Shown: positions 1-14,300 of the stretch, piece after piece
How the letters are laid out: every line of letters starts with the position of its first letter
Numbering within the stretch: position 1 is the first letter of the stretch
DNA from: Gibbula magus
Lineage: Eukaryota; Mollusca; Gastropoda; Trochida; Trochidae
Direction of reading: 5' to 3'
Assembly: GCA_936450465.1 (NCBI GenBank)
Contig: OW388293.1
Location: 27,161,860-27,225,859 of the forward strand
DNA length: 64,000 nt
The notes under the pieces: model-generated
The model's database searches: none
What the model saw: the letters and a program-made list of their open reading frames with translations, nothing else
What the model was told of the DNA's origin: nothing
Position numbers and translations under genes: made by a program

Positions 1-937
1 TTTACCAAGAAGGGTTTGGTGCAACTCAATTCAGCAGATAATGATTTATGAAGGCTGTGTGCAGTGTTTCACTGCTTCCTTGATTAACACAAGACACATC
101 TGAATTCATTAAAGGAATTTATTGTACACTAGCAAGTGGTACAATTCATCCGATGAACACTCAGTAACTCAGAAATAAATCTGTTCAATGAGCTTAATTA
201 TAACAAAGATGAAGTTATGATTAAAACAATACATCTCAAATAAAACACTGAAGAAAATGCATTTCACCAATCACTAATACCAAAAATAAAGTTGACACCA
301 GAGAAATAATACAAATCGTCTACAGGATCTATGCTCGATTTCCTTGTCCAGAATGCAGAATAGTTTTCATAACATATAAATCAAACAATGATAATGAAAA
401 TTAAAATTCTGAATCTTAGGTTAAATTGATCAAAATTTAAACATTAAATAGACACCAGGAACTGAATGTAAATTTCAGCATATTAATTTTTTATTTTCAC
501 AAACAATATTGCTTCATGAACTTCTAAAATGTTTGGCAGTGTTTTTTTGCAATAACTTAATTCTTATATAATATCAACAATTCACCAAAATTAATATATT
601 TAAACAGTAATTGTAACTGAAAAGTAATAATTGTTATTATAAACACCAGAAGATTCCTGTGTACATCATCTTGACAGAAAATGAATTTAACTGGCTCCTG
701 TAATGCAAAATCCAATTAATTAAAATATATAAAACTAGTAAATAGCAGCCAATCTCTACAGCTTGGAAAGACAAAGGTCAATATCTTGCAGACATGACAT
801 TTATATTCTCTTGTTGAAGAACATTACATGAGCAGTTACATGGCTTCAACATTGTTTTGGCTATCGCATAAATCAATGGTTTTACAAATATGCAGATATT
901 ATAGCATCACAGTTTACACATTCGTTAATGCAATATC

Positions 938-1170
938 AAAGTGCATGATTACAGTTTGACCACAATTGGACAGAATTTCTTCCTACCCTTGTCACGAGAA
1001 AGAATAATGTGAACACGGATTCATCACCTTGTTCCCAAATTTGGAAACACTGATTGTGCAAATAGGGATGATATCAAAGTAGCATGATTATAACTAGACC
1101 ACAATTGATCATAATTCCAGAATGGTTCATAAGAAAGTAATATGTGAAAATGGGGATTCTGTTTCCAGTG
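938..1170. repeat. Diverged tandem duplication, about 135-bp unit
   Basis: Two neighbouring segments share the order 'atatcaaagt..gcatgatta', 'gaccacaattg', 'agaaag.aat..tgtgaa' and '.ggattc', at about 938-1014 and 1071-1160. They differ at many positions, so the duplication is old. No coding potential is apparent. Confidence 0.45.
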
Positions 1171-2074
1171 AATAAATGTTTGAGACTTTGTGATAAACTT
1201 CAGATTTACGAGACTATTCAGAGATGCAACAAACTGGATGCAGCTACCTCAATATAGGTTTTTGATGACAGAGGATAAACATGAAAGGATTTCAAATATT
1301 AAATTATTTTTTACTGACAATAAACCTGTAAACTACACTCTTCAGTTTTGTTCTTTGGGGCAGAGAAAAGATTTACCAAATTTACCAAATTAAGCAAGAT
1401 GTCACCAAGCAGCCAAATATCCTAATCTTAAGTGAAAGTACAGTTCAAAATGGTTTAGAACCAATCTATTTGCAGGTATTCAAATTTATTTTTGACAATG
1501 AATCATGCCAAAGTTATTAAGTCTAGTCTTTACATTTTGGACAGTTTGTGGACATTAAAGGTCTACCCTAAACACAATAATAAAACTCCTTTGTAGAATC
1601 TAAAAACCAAACAGCAGACCTCTTTTAGTATCTATCATTTATCAATCTATACTCATCATGGTCTTTTAGTCAATTTATTACAGAAAAAAACCTGTTAATA
1701 TTTTCACTTTTTGGATAGCTTGACGTGAACCGTAAGCGCCCCACCACAAAATCATCCAGTTGGGTGTATGAGTGAAGCTAAACATCCTGATAATTAATTG
1801 CAAAATAAATGTCTATATTTTGAAATTAATTGCAGAAGCAGTCATCAATTGGACAAATCTGACATTAAATTAAAGAAAGCAAGTGATGTAGTTGATCCCT
1901 AAATCATGGATTGCAAAATACGCCGCCCAATTTTCCCAGTTTAATAATTCTTTCCATAAAAAAAAACAAATAAGATTTACCTGGAAAGAAATATCCCTTT
2001 GTTTGTACCCATTCTAAATCTTATTGTTTATTCATTGGAGCTGACAATTATTATGGGAGGGGTAATAATGATTC

Positions 2075-2080
2075 TTTATT
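2075..2080 (-). terminator. Candidate poly(A) signal for SRRM1
   Basis: The plus strand reads TTTATT, so the transcript would read AATAAA, about 270 nt after the SRRM1 stop codon. A second AATAAA is at 2027-2032. The assignment rests on position and hexamer only. Confidence 0.4.
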
Positions 2081-2349
2081 GCAGAAACAACCTTACATTT
2101 GCGTCAATTTATGCATTGACCTTCTGACTATAAGAATTCCTATCTTTGATCATAACCCACATACTTTGTAAGATCAGGAACTTTTACCAACAAATCTCCT
2201 TTACAGAATGAACCATCTGACATTTATATCGCTATGACAATCAAATGAAAATTTCTATTAACAGACAACGGTTCCCTATTGCAGAAGAAGCCCTTGTTTT
2301 CAGTCCACATGTTACATAGAAGTTGGTGAGTAGTGTACAGTCAGTGCAG

Positions 2350-5300
2350 CTACATGTCTTGGTCCTCCATGGCGGCGCCGACTTTCATCTTCATGGACAT
2401 GAGCGCCTTCTCTCGGAGTTTCCTCTCCAGCTCCTCCAGACTTTCCATCTCCTCGCCTCCACTCTCCGAACCCTGCCCACAAACATGGAGACTTTAGTTC
2501 TGGTACATGTGAAACATTGGACGTTTGAAGATATATTGTTTGACTGTCCATGTTGTACTTTGTTTTACAACGAGTGAGCTTAAACTTTGGTATATCTTGA
2601 GTGAGAGCATGGGCTGGAGCAGTGAACATAAATATTTTTCTATATCATAACCATTTTGAAAACGGACCAAAATCTACTCCCAAGCATAGACTGCAGTTGT
2701 TTCATTTAGAAAGCAATGCCATAGAAGAAATGTGACATCCTATTATAGTCAATAGCTCGAATCACCATGACCAAGTGACCGTAAGATTACATTTCATTAC
2801 TCGTGATATACTTGTCCTCGTAGGAAACATCAATGATGAGCAAGGACTAGTTAGTGCTAGACCATCAATATCCTCTCCTCACTTTGAACATTCCCACCGA
2901 CTTACCTCCACTGTTTCCTTGGCTTCCTTCTTATGCTTGTGTTTCTTATGTTTCTTATGCTTCTTGTGTTTCTTTTCCTTCTTCTTTTTCTTCTTCTTTG
3001 CTGCCTGGTCAGCTTCTGAGCTCTGTACATGACACAGCTTCGTTAGATTTTGATAACTTTTATTTCATCTATTATATTTAACTAAAACCTCAAAATTCAC
3101 CATAAGTCGTCAGTAATTATGTTTCAAAGTTGTTTCAGATAAGGATGATCAGAAATAGACAAAACAAAGTTACGTTTAAAATATTCCAAAAATTAAAGAT
3201 AAAAAATAATATACCAGGTCACTTTTAGTTGATCATTAATTATTATAAATTTGGCCATAAAAAAAAGAAGACTAAACCAAACTGACCTCAGATCCACTTG
3301 GTGAGGCAGCAGCCTTTTCAACTTTGGTTTTTTTCTTTGGTGTTTCTCCATTAGCCTGTGTGGAACTAGTGCTTCTTTCCCTTCTCCTTGGTGCATCACC
3401 TTCGGATTTGTCCTTTTTTATTGTTATGACTCTTCTGTACATCTCTCCACCACTTCCTTCCTCCTCGGAGATCCTTCTCTCGGGAGTGAGTCCTGGAACA
3501 GGAGGCTCGGGGGAGAACGAGGGAGCTCTCTTGCTCTTCCTTTGTCTTGGTTCAGGACTAGGAGATAATTTCCGTTGTGGTCGGTCATCATTCCGACGAC
3601 CCTTCTGCTTCTGCATAACTTTAGGTGGTCTCTGTGGGGAAGGTGAATCTGAAGATGCACTGTCTTGTCTCGATCTCTTTGGAGCTACCATGACCTTCCT
3701 ACGAGGCGGCGACTCAGAATCCTCCTGTCTTCTGCGTGGGGACGGGGTGGAGTCTCTTCTCCGTCTTGGAGGCGGAGATGGTGAGGGAGAAGGTTGAGAA
3801 GCTTTCCGCCTTCTCGGAGGAGAGTCTTTGACACTTCGTCTTCGAACCGGTGAGCGAGACACAGGTGCTTTGTTTTTCCTAGGTGGTGATTTCTCCTCTG
3901 ATTCATTTCTATGTCTTGGTGCAGGGGATGATGAAGCGGATGATGACGATGAAGGAGCTCTCTTGCGGACTGGACGTTGAGGTGATCCACGCCGCCTGTC
4001 TGGAGACCGCATTTGTTTCCGAACAGGGGGAGGAGAATCTGAATCGGATTCAGACGATGAGGACGAAGCAGGTTTTCTCTTTTGCATAGCTCTCTGTCTA
4101 GGTGGTGAGGGTGATGTTGAGATTTGTCTTCGTTTGGGAGACCCCCTTCTGAGGGGAGGACTGAGTCGTCGACGAGGGGGTGATGATGAGCTTCTTCGTC
4201 TCCTCATTGGAGGAGGGGAGCGAGATGGGGACCGGTTGGGGAACCTGTCGAAGTTGCCTCTGCCCCGAGGACTTCCCCTACGTCGCATCGGACTCCTGCA
4301 ACAAGAAGTAAAAGTTCTGTATTTACAAAAATGATTCAGTGTTTTGTACTGAAGAGACATGACATTATCATACTTTTTGAAATCTTTAAATATTTAATTG
4401 TAAACACGAATACATTGTGTTAGAATTAGCAAAATGGCTCAATGAGAATTATTTGAGAACATTAGACATTTTCTAATCTGTAACTTACCTCCTTGGTGGT
4501 GATCTGTAACGTGGTGGTGAGGGTCTGAAAATGTGATTTAAAAAATGTTCAATAAAATTGTTAGTATTAAAAAATTTCATTAAATACGAGCAAATCCCTC
4601 TTGTAAAAGGGTAGAGTAGGAAACATAATTTCAATATCCACTAGATTCTTCTCTTTAAAAGTACCCCATTTCAATTAATGACCATCTATTATATTCCCAT
4701 TCTAGACATATTGGTCTGGACCCATTCAGATAAAGCCCTTTAGACCCACCTAAACAAAGCCCCTAAGACTATTAAAGTGTACCTGATTTACGATCACCTT
4801 AGTCTAAGGGGGATCTGTTAAAGTGGGTACTGATGAGCTAAGAATGTAAACTGTTATAATGGTCATAAAATAAGTTAAAGTATTGATGTCTATAAAGGCA
4901 AGAGTGCAAGTGTTGAAATGAAAGTGTAGTAGGAACCATAAGAAAACCATAGTGGAAATTTACAAAAGTTATATTCCATGTTTTTGTGTTTAATTGAACA
5001 GCAATGTTAGGATAAACTCATTCATTAAATTTATTGGAAAAAAACATGCATATACATTTTTCACACAAAATCACAGGGTTTGAAATTTATCTTAGAACTA
5101 GCCATTTTGACTTGCATATCTCTGAAAGTACTCGTCCAAACATATTTAAAGTTAGCCATAAATCTACAGAATCATGTAGTCTTCAGATATTTAAATAGAT
5201 CTACAGGTCAGCAGTATTTCCACATGACCAGCAAGCATTTTTAAAAAGCAATGGGCTACAAGACTAGGAGTAATTTCAAACCCTGGTAAAAAAGAAAGAG

Positions 5301-8300
5301 GACACATTCAAGTTTTTGCCACAGTATTTTCTCCAATCAGTTTTGATCAAACAAATGATGTAACTGTTAGATGCCACACGACTCTTCTACAATTCTCAGA
5401 GTTTCAGGCTGTACAAATTGATTGTAAAGCTAACTTTCCTTGGTTTTGATTGACAATTGATTAGACTATCTCACTAAGTTTCTGACTGCATGTTTTGAAT
5501 GACAATAGTTTGTCACTTTCTGCAAGTAATAAAATATTTGCATACAATAACATCAATAGTTCATTAATGTTATTCATAGCAATGCCACAGTTTTTTTAAT
5601 CACTATTTGTCATATGAACAACCCAAACCACAGTGACAATTTTGCTTAGTTCAAGTAGGGTCATGGGAATATCCTTTCTAAAGTTTGTTGCTATTCAATA
5701 AACCAATTCAAAAGACAATGAACCATGGCTTTACTTTCATTTCAAAATTACAAATGATCACAATGTAAGAAATCTGACTTAATGGAGCTTGTTCGAAACT
5801 CAGAAGTTCCAAAAAATGTATTTAAGCAACCTGAAGCTTTGAGAATAGTATTTCAAAACATAGTTTGAGTCTTGCGGCAAACCAATTGTGGCAATCCAGC
5901 GTTTATATATCACCTTCTGAAGTTGTGAGGTGGAGGTCTGAAATACAAATGAGTTACGAATTAGCCTTAACAGGAAGGATGAACATGCATGCAAACAACC
6001 AACAGTCAACTTCATGACACTTAGAATTTAAACAAAATCTTGAATATCAAACTTTAAGCACAATACATGAAGACTAAATCTGGACATACCTCCTTCTCAT
6101 TGGCGACATTCTGCCTCTATCAGGCCGTCTCCTTGGTGATATTGAGCGTCTCCTTGGTGAAAAGGACCTCCTTCGACGAGGCGAAAACGATCTTCTTGGA
6201 CCTCCTCTCTGCCTGGACTTGTCTGAAAGACAGTGTGTTTACATATGATATGAGAGTTCATTTGTCATGTTTGGAACAATACATTTAAGTCTCACTCATC
6301 ATACCAGCTTCTAAAATGCCTCTCAAAGAAGTAGGTCTTTTTTGTTTATCAAAGTCATTGTCAAGACCAGCTTTTCTTCATTAAATGTTTGGGCAACATT
6401 TGGGCAATGAAATTCAGTTGCTTCCATCAATGAAATCTGTAAAGGTATATTCTGAGAATTTTCATGACTCCAGATTTCATTGGAACTTGAGAACTTTGTA
6501 TGGTGAAGTTGTATCTGTTATTGACCCTATAATTTTCCCCTATAAATAGTTTATAGCAAAGTGTACTACTGTGGTGTCTTGTTTTCAATAGAGAATGCTA
6601 TGTGTTTATGATAAACATATCTGCATGATCTAACATAAGCGAGATCAGGTGACGAGATGAGTTCAACTCTGATTTTCATAATATTTCAATTATATAATTG
6701 AGACTAGTATCATTTTATGGAAACAAGAATGCAACACCATCTTGTAATGCATTGCAGAGAGATCAGCTGACATCGTCTGGAACTAGCAAACCATGGATGA
6801 TACTGCACTGAAATTCAAATCTAACTGAATGTAGAATTGTTTTCTACAGCAAAAAAAATTGCCTAGCTGCTGGTGAAATTCTAACCAGGGACCTCTTAAT
6901 CTAAAGCCCAACATTCCAATAACTGCACACCATCTAACTATATATATAGGAAAACCAAATAAAGTGTTTGTAATACGCACCCACTCAAATCAGGGAGTCG
7001 TTGCATAAAACAACCTTAACACTAAGGTTAACCTTAGTGCCATCTTTTAACATTGCACTAAGGCTACCTTAGTGTCTTAAAGGGGCAATGGGCAATGGGC
7101 AATGGAACCCTCGTATCCTAATAAACAACATTTAAGGTAAATACTCTATAATGTTTCATATTGCCGAAGATGATCCTGGATGATAAGATTAAGAGCAAAT
7201 GTTTTACCTCTTTCATCTTCTGAAGACGAAGAGGATGAGCCTGAATCAGAATTCTCCCCAGTAGCGGTGTGAGTGCGGTAGTGACGACGTTGTTGTATAC
7301 CAACTTTGCCTGGAGACCCAGCGCCTTCATCACTCTCTGCAGCCTGCAATGTAGTGATTACTTTTAACTACATGTATACATCTCATCATTTTCTCATTAA
7401 ACCGAATAATACATCACCATTTCTTGTAACAAATATCATAACATGCAACATTATTCTGCCTTTTAATCCAAAATAGGTTAACTTTAAATTATCGGACATT
7501 TAAGTCATGAAATCCATTTGCAGGTTGCAAGTCCATACATAGAACTGGTGTTTCTCTTTTCCTGAAACTGCTTATTTAATCATTTCAAGTGTGCTTTCAG
7601 GTAAGGGTTACCCAAATTTTCTTCATGCATAAAATTTCATCAAAATGATTTAGTAAAGACCTACACCAAATAATATGACAGCAAGGTTTTTTTTAATGTT
7701 GAATGTCAGTAAGTATCTGTTCGCAAAGAGACTCATAACATGTAACATATTTCATCAAATCAGGGAGAATATAGATTGATGGCGTTATGTATGGAGACTA
7801 CTGTTATTCTCCATCACATAGTAATTTTCTTAGTTTACTATAATTTTTAACATGAAAAATTACTGCTGTTATTACCTTGTCAGTTTTGGATCTTCTTTTA
7901 GACCTTGAAGATACTGAACCTCTCGAGCTGTCACTATCAGAGCTTGAACTGGGACTGCGCCTAGATAACAACGGGTTACATGGAATCATTATTACACATC
8001 TTATGAAAGGATCTTACATGAATCAATTAAACCATTGCGCTACAAATGTTTACTGCATGCTTGCTGACAAAAACAGGAATGCATGAATTATTGTTATCAT
8101 GAGTATGATCAAGACTTTTAAGGTATTTCAAGAAGAGGCAAGTAGAGGTACTTATGACTTTATTGGTGCAGAGAAAGCTTTGTATACAAGTTCAAAAGTC
8201 TGCCAACAAAAGGTTTCATAACATGCAGATAATTGGTTCGACAAATGTTTTCTGAATTTCAAAGATAAATCCAGCCTACCTCCTCCTAGAATGCTTGACA

Positions 8301-11300
8301 GGACTTCTTGATCTTCTCCTACGAGGGGATCTGTCTCGTCGCCGTGGTGAAGGATGGCGATGTCTAGACCTGGAACCTGACCGTCTACGTCTAGGTGAAA
8401 AGCGTCTGGGTGATCGTCTCCTTCGAGGAGAACGTGACCTGTAAACAACATACAAATTTCCAATCTAAGCTTTGTATGAAAAACAATAAAGGGAAGGGCC
8501 TGAAGCAATGTGGGGTTTAAGCTAGCTTTCAATAGTATCTCATCATACCAGTGAGTAAGTCAACAACACACTTGGGGCTATGCTTTGTTGGGAAACCACA
8601 GGTGGTATTGTTCGATTGCGACTTTCAATTAGGTTGTAAAATAACATAAAATATGCAAGTACCTTGATCTGCTTCTCTTCCTTTTTCTCTCCGGGGTCCG
8701 AGATCGATGTCTTCTCTTTCGGTCTGTACTGCGAGATCTAGATCGTGATTTATCTTTACTCTTCTTCTCGGATTTTGACACCGGGGATGCTGCCTTTTCA
8801 GGCTGGTTTTCTTTGTTGTCATTCCTAGAAAAACATTTCACATGAATCACAAAAAACAACAATGTTCTTGGTATCCTGAGGTAGAGCTGATGGCCTCATG
8901 CTGGTTGGGTTATAACCCTTAGAATTTAGTCATGAGGGAATGGTATAACAGAGTATTTCAAAGGATTTAATCACTGATGTTTTTCATGACATAACAAAAC
9001 CATCACAAATATGTTGATGTCATAGTTTATCTCATCGAAACCCGTAATTAACACATATTGAATAAATGAATTCAGGAAAACTATACAACATTTCATAAAA
9101 TACATTTAACACAAAATTGTGAATAATGGAACAACAAAAATTCATTGAATGTTGTGCTGGGTCACTCAAAGTATAATTTGTTGTTATGAAAATGTTTAAA
9201 ATGAACTTGTTTGTAAACGAAACATCTCATCTAAACCCTTACTGTTTTTCTTCTTCCTTCTTCTCAGATTGTCCATTCTCAGCTTTCTCCACAGGTTTGT
9301 CAGTGTCACTTTCTGTCTTCTTTGGTGACTGTGATTTTTTGTTGGATGGAGATTCTTTCCTTGGAGATTTGGACCTTGATTTTCTTCTCTTGTCAGCTGG
9401 AGTCTTGGACTTCGATCTTGAGCGAGTCCTCCTGAAATACAATTAAATATAATTCAAGATGTGTTTGTTAAACATTGATGTCCTCTGGTATAAAACCACA
9501 ATTTTGATTAAAATATCAGCAAGTTTCCAAGGGAAAAAGTACTACTAAAACTTCATGTGACTGATAAGGTCAAGTATAAAAGGTTACTATCGCTAATTTT
9601 ATCAAGTTATGGAAAATATTAAAGTTTTTTGGTAAGTTCCATGCGCCAGGGTAAAACATGATGAACTAATCTAAAAGTCTAGTCTCATCACAATAGATAC
9701 ACATGGTGAAGTATCAAAGGACTATCACTGATCGAACAAATGGTTGAGGTTTAAGTTTTTCAGACAAACTGAGAGACAGGTGTATGACATCAGGGGCATA
9801 AAACCAATGCTCAATATGTATCAATCAATAAACCACTCTGTTATTCTGGACTATGAACTTTTGATATACACAAAAAAACAAAAACAAGTACCTGCTCTCC
9901 CTGGGGCTGCGATTGCGATCCCGATCCCGATCTCGGTCCCTGTCCCTGTCCCGATCCCTTTCCCGTTCTCTCTCACGTTCCTTCTTCTCACTCTTCTCAA
10001 GGGCCTCCTTGATCTGATCTCCGTGCTTCTTCAAGCTTGCCTGGATCCGCTCCTGCTCCGCCTGGTTCATAAATTAACCATGTTACTTCACAAATGACAT
10101 TCATCTGGTTAGCAAAAAGAGGTCGCTGAATCCTGGGAACTGTTCTATACTATATACTAACTGATCCTAGACCAATCATAAACCCATCTTTTGACATTGA
10201 CTAAAATTGATTGCAGGGTTAAGGCTTGGCCGTTAAACGGGCGACTTGACCTAGATTTTTAAAGCCTTCTTAGACAATGTTACTACCTGGTACTTCTGTC
10301 TGTCTTGGCACTAAGAATGAACAGAAAATCAAAACCAATGCAACACTTTGACATTACCCTATTGAAATTCTACATATCACAACAAAATGTTGACAAGTGA
10401 GATCCCTTTATTGTGACTAAAATTGGAAGAGTCCAATCACTGATTTCGGTTGGAGGATCAGAAGATTCAGAATATTAGGTTGAGTGAGGCATGAGCAGAA
10501 TTTTCTTCAAGGTAAGCCTTCCCTCAAAACAATAGTTTGGAACCAGCAACTGTGATAAAGGAACATGCCTAAACTCTGTGACTTTGCTTTTAAGCTGGGC
10601 TAGATATTCTCTTGGTATGGCTGTACAACAGAATGGAGTGCAAGTACATTATATACAGAATCTTTCTAATAGATTAACTGTCATCACTGAAAAGATGTAT
10701 GTCTAATAGTGTAAGCTACAAATGTAAGTACCTGTCTCCGTTTGATCTCTTCCTTCTTCTGTTCTAGGAATGCAGTTGGGATACCACCAACATTTTCTTG
10801 GGCGCTACAGAGCAGATCCCAGAGCTCGGACATGAAGATCCTGGCATTCTTTGGGTTGAGGAAACCAGTAAGGTTTATCTGCATCTCTCTTGGATCTGGC
10901 ATCTGCAGATACATGGTGGGAAGAAACCTTGCATAAGTTTCAAATTCTTGTATTTGGAGTTATGTTGAACATAGTTGTCACTTTGTTCGGTTTTAAAACA
11001 AAGTTGTATCGCAACAATGTTCATATTGCATATATCTAAAACCCACTCATTTTAAAATCAACTTGATATGTATCATGTATAAGATAAATCATTAAATCTG
11101 CAACTTATGTTTTTCAATAAAAAAATAGAGCCATTAGCTCTGTAGCTCATCAGGTTGGGCAGTATTCATTATTTCCAAGGTTAATGCTAACATTTTAAAA
11201 AATAAGGCATTGCCAATGTGGTCTCTAATATGGTTTTGACAGTCACCAAATTTAAAAGTTATAATCCACATGTTTCAAGGAATATCTATACCCAATTATA

Positions 11301-14300
11301 TAATTCTACATCTTTGCATTTTAAGGAAACAGTAAAAAGATTTTTAAGGATGTGAACTATTGCTTTGATGTGTCAGTGTATGGTTTCACTCAAGGGATCA
11401 CCTCTCAAGTTCTAAATAAAGGAATGAATACGCTCATCCCCAAACAAAAATCCCTAAGATTCCCAATCCCCCCTCCCTGACTCATGGTTAGCCCCTACCC
11501 CAAGCAATCCAGGAAGGACTCTCACTTCTTCAATAGTAGCACTGCCGATTAGCTGTCAATATGTGAAGCCAAGCTAGCTGACAATAAGGGCACTGAAGAA
11601 GGTTATGGGTATTCGGATCAAGACCAAATGTACAAACTTTCTCCCCCCGGTTGTTTTGGGTTGCTGCCATTCTGGAGGATATGCGCCACGTGAACGGACA
11701 CCGGACTATGCCATAAGCCCATTTGGCCTTAGATAGGCCTGTTGAGCTAAAATCTTCTTAGTGTTAAAAAAATAGTTCAATATACTACGACATTATAAAG
11801 ATAGTACTCAATGAACATGTATTATCACAAATATTTAATATGGTTTTCTAAAAACTGTCATAATCAGAACCCTGTTTATCCAAAACATTGCTAAGAAACT
11901 TAACAACTGTAGTGGATGAAAAGGGCCCTGATAGTAAGTAAAAATAGTTTACACAAATATTAATTCAAAATTATTCAACAAAATGATTAAACCCTATCTT
12001 TATTCATTATTTATAAATTCTAACAGTTAGCAGTATCCCTAATGCAATGAGTTGGGTTATAGATAAAATCTCTTGAAAACTTGATAGACCACATATGCAT
12101 ATAAGCAGGCAGGCCTATGATTGAAAGCACCTCAGTAAGACGTCACTTCCATGATGGAAGACTTTGTGACAGTATCAGCAGTACTATACTTGATAATGAC
12201 AATATGTGAAAGCTGACTGGTTGATCCATTTGTGCTGAATCCGGAACCTTGAAGGCCTAAAAGAAACCAACACAAGTAAGTCTTACATACCTCGAAAAGC
12301 ACAATTGTAATCTAAATTTTATCTATTTGCAACTTCGATGTTTTTATATGATTTTAAATTACTAGATCATGAAAAAGGAAGTATCCTAACACTAAATGTT
12401 CTCCCCTTTATTATACAGACTGCCAAATTGTTTGGTATGAAGAAAGACAAGTTCTATGAAATTATAATTGTTCTTTATTGCAATTGTTTGATAACAGAAT
12501 AACATTACAATAAAGAAGTTATAAATTCATAGTATTGTAATCAACCTAATAAACACCCCTTTTAATTCTAACCCTCTATTTTGATTAAAAGTATAGTGTG
12601 TGGTACACAGTGTCAGTTTCAGGCTTCTTTCTATTGGCTATCAGCAGGAGACCCATTAATTTCAATGCAATATAAAGGCTAGCAACATCCACTTGCTGCA
12701 CAATTTCACCTCTTAATCTATTTTAATCTTTTTAATAAAATGTTGACCAGAGTAATGGTCATGTTATTTTATTTCACATCTTCAACGAAAAAAAATGTAT
12801 TTGAATGTTTTACATGTCATATCAAGACACCTCTTCGACCTTTTTAACTTAGCACTTTCCAAGTGTCTTTTGCACAACCAGATTAGACTGATAAGTACAA
12901 AACTGCTAAATTTAGAGACAACAGATCGACAATGTAAAGTTTAGAAAATTTTACAGATTAATAATTATAGTTTTAAAATTTTTATTATGTAGAACATGTT
13001 CTCTCTCGTTTGGAAGTATTACAGTAAACTATAAGCAGTACACACTGTGGTGTATGTTCCATTATCCAAAAGAAAATCTAACATTACAATGCTGTAAAAT
13101 GTAGCAAATATATCCCTGAATCCATGTGGTAAATTCCCTCATAACAGTATCCTTATTTGTGAAGTGCCCGAGGTGTCTATCAGGTTGATATTGCTACTTC
13201 ACCTTCTCACCAACTTCTAAAATGCATAGCAAAAAAGGTAACGTTAGCTTTGATAATTGTTTCAAGTGTTGATTACTTTGATGTACAGAAATGATACAAA
13301 CCCTGTGATTCAGTCATCTTTGCGATGTAGCATCATCGCGCGGATCAAGGGAAATTTGGTTGGTCCTGATAACTATGAAAAGCTATGGAATAACTGTACC
13401 CTGCTAGATCATCTCTGGCTTGTCACAGATAGCTCGCTGACGAGATTTTAATGATCATCTCTAATAGCGGAAGGAAACAGTCAAGAGTAAGTAAATCGTA
13501 CAACTCTCAAGACTACACAAAACTAAGTACAACATATATTTCAAAACCTATCGCCTTATGTTAATTTTTATTTATAGACATGAAATTTGCACTTATGACA
13601 ATGAAGTATTTGTAAATCTGACCGGTTTTTATAGATAACTGTAAATCGACGAAATCCACTTATAATGTACAGATTTTGTAAATATTATACAGCATAAAAA
13701 ATATTTTGAAATATCGAGTGTTAACTATGTGATAATCAACATCAACAAAATCCTAGAAAGAAAAGAAGCATGCAGTATGTACATAATGTAACATGTCAAA
13801 CTTTTATTAAAATGGAGTACTTCCCAAAAAACAAGTCTCACCCTCTCTTCTAATTGATTATACACAAATTCTACAATGACATCATCTTCCAGGCCCAAAA
13901 GTTCTGTGATTCGTTTTGCAATCCATGGCTTCAAAGTGTCCACATTCACCTTGGTCATATCCACCTGAAACATGTCAAGTTTAAAATGTATTCAAAAGAC
14001 ATTCTTGGTGATTGCATTTATGGATAACAGTGATAATATACAATCAAAAGAGCTTTAAAGGCAAATACATTAAATATTATTAGTTATACCTTCTTCTCTA
14101 AAGAGTCTCCGAATTTCATAGATTTCATCAGTTTTTTCTTCTTGTCAGCAAAACGGTTGTCTTGCTCGGCACTGGTGCCCTGAAAAGAAAATCAATATTG
14201 TATTGAAACCTTTTCAACTTTTAGGATTTCACAACTGTTGATGAAAAGAATTTAGTTATTCAAAAATAGGATTAACTGATCAATGTTTCCTCATTCATTG

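Larger units (their letters stand above)
1..2349. other. 3' flank / possible 3' UTR of SRRM1, no gene seen
   Basis: AT-rich sequence downstream of the SRRM1 stop codon. The reading frames here are short and resemble nothing I recognise. The part next to the stop (about 2030-2349) is probably 3' UTR, because AATAAA motifs on the minus strand lie 270-320 bases past the stop. Apart from a diverged tandem duplication near 938-1170 I see nothing else in it. Confidence 0.5.

Noticed and set aside
3324..3797. 157-codon plus-strand open frame opposite SRRM1
   Set aside because: A shadow of the low-complexity RS-coding exon on the other strand.
13257..13451. 64-codon plus-strand frame in an SRRM1 intron
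   Set aside because: No similarity, no splice context, and of a length expected by chance.
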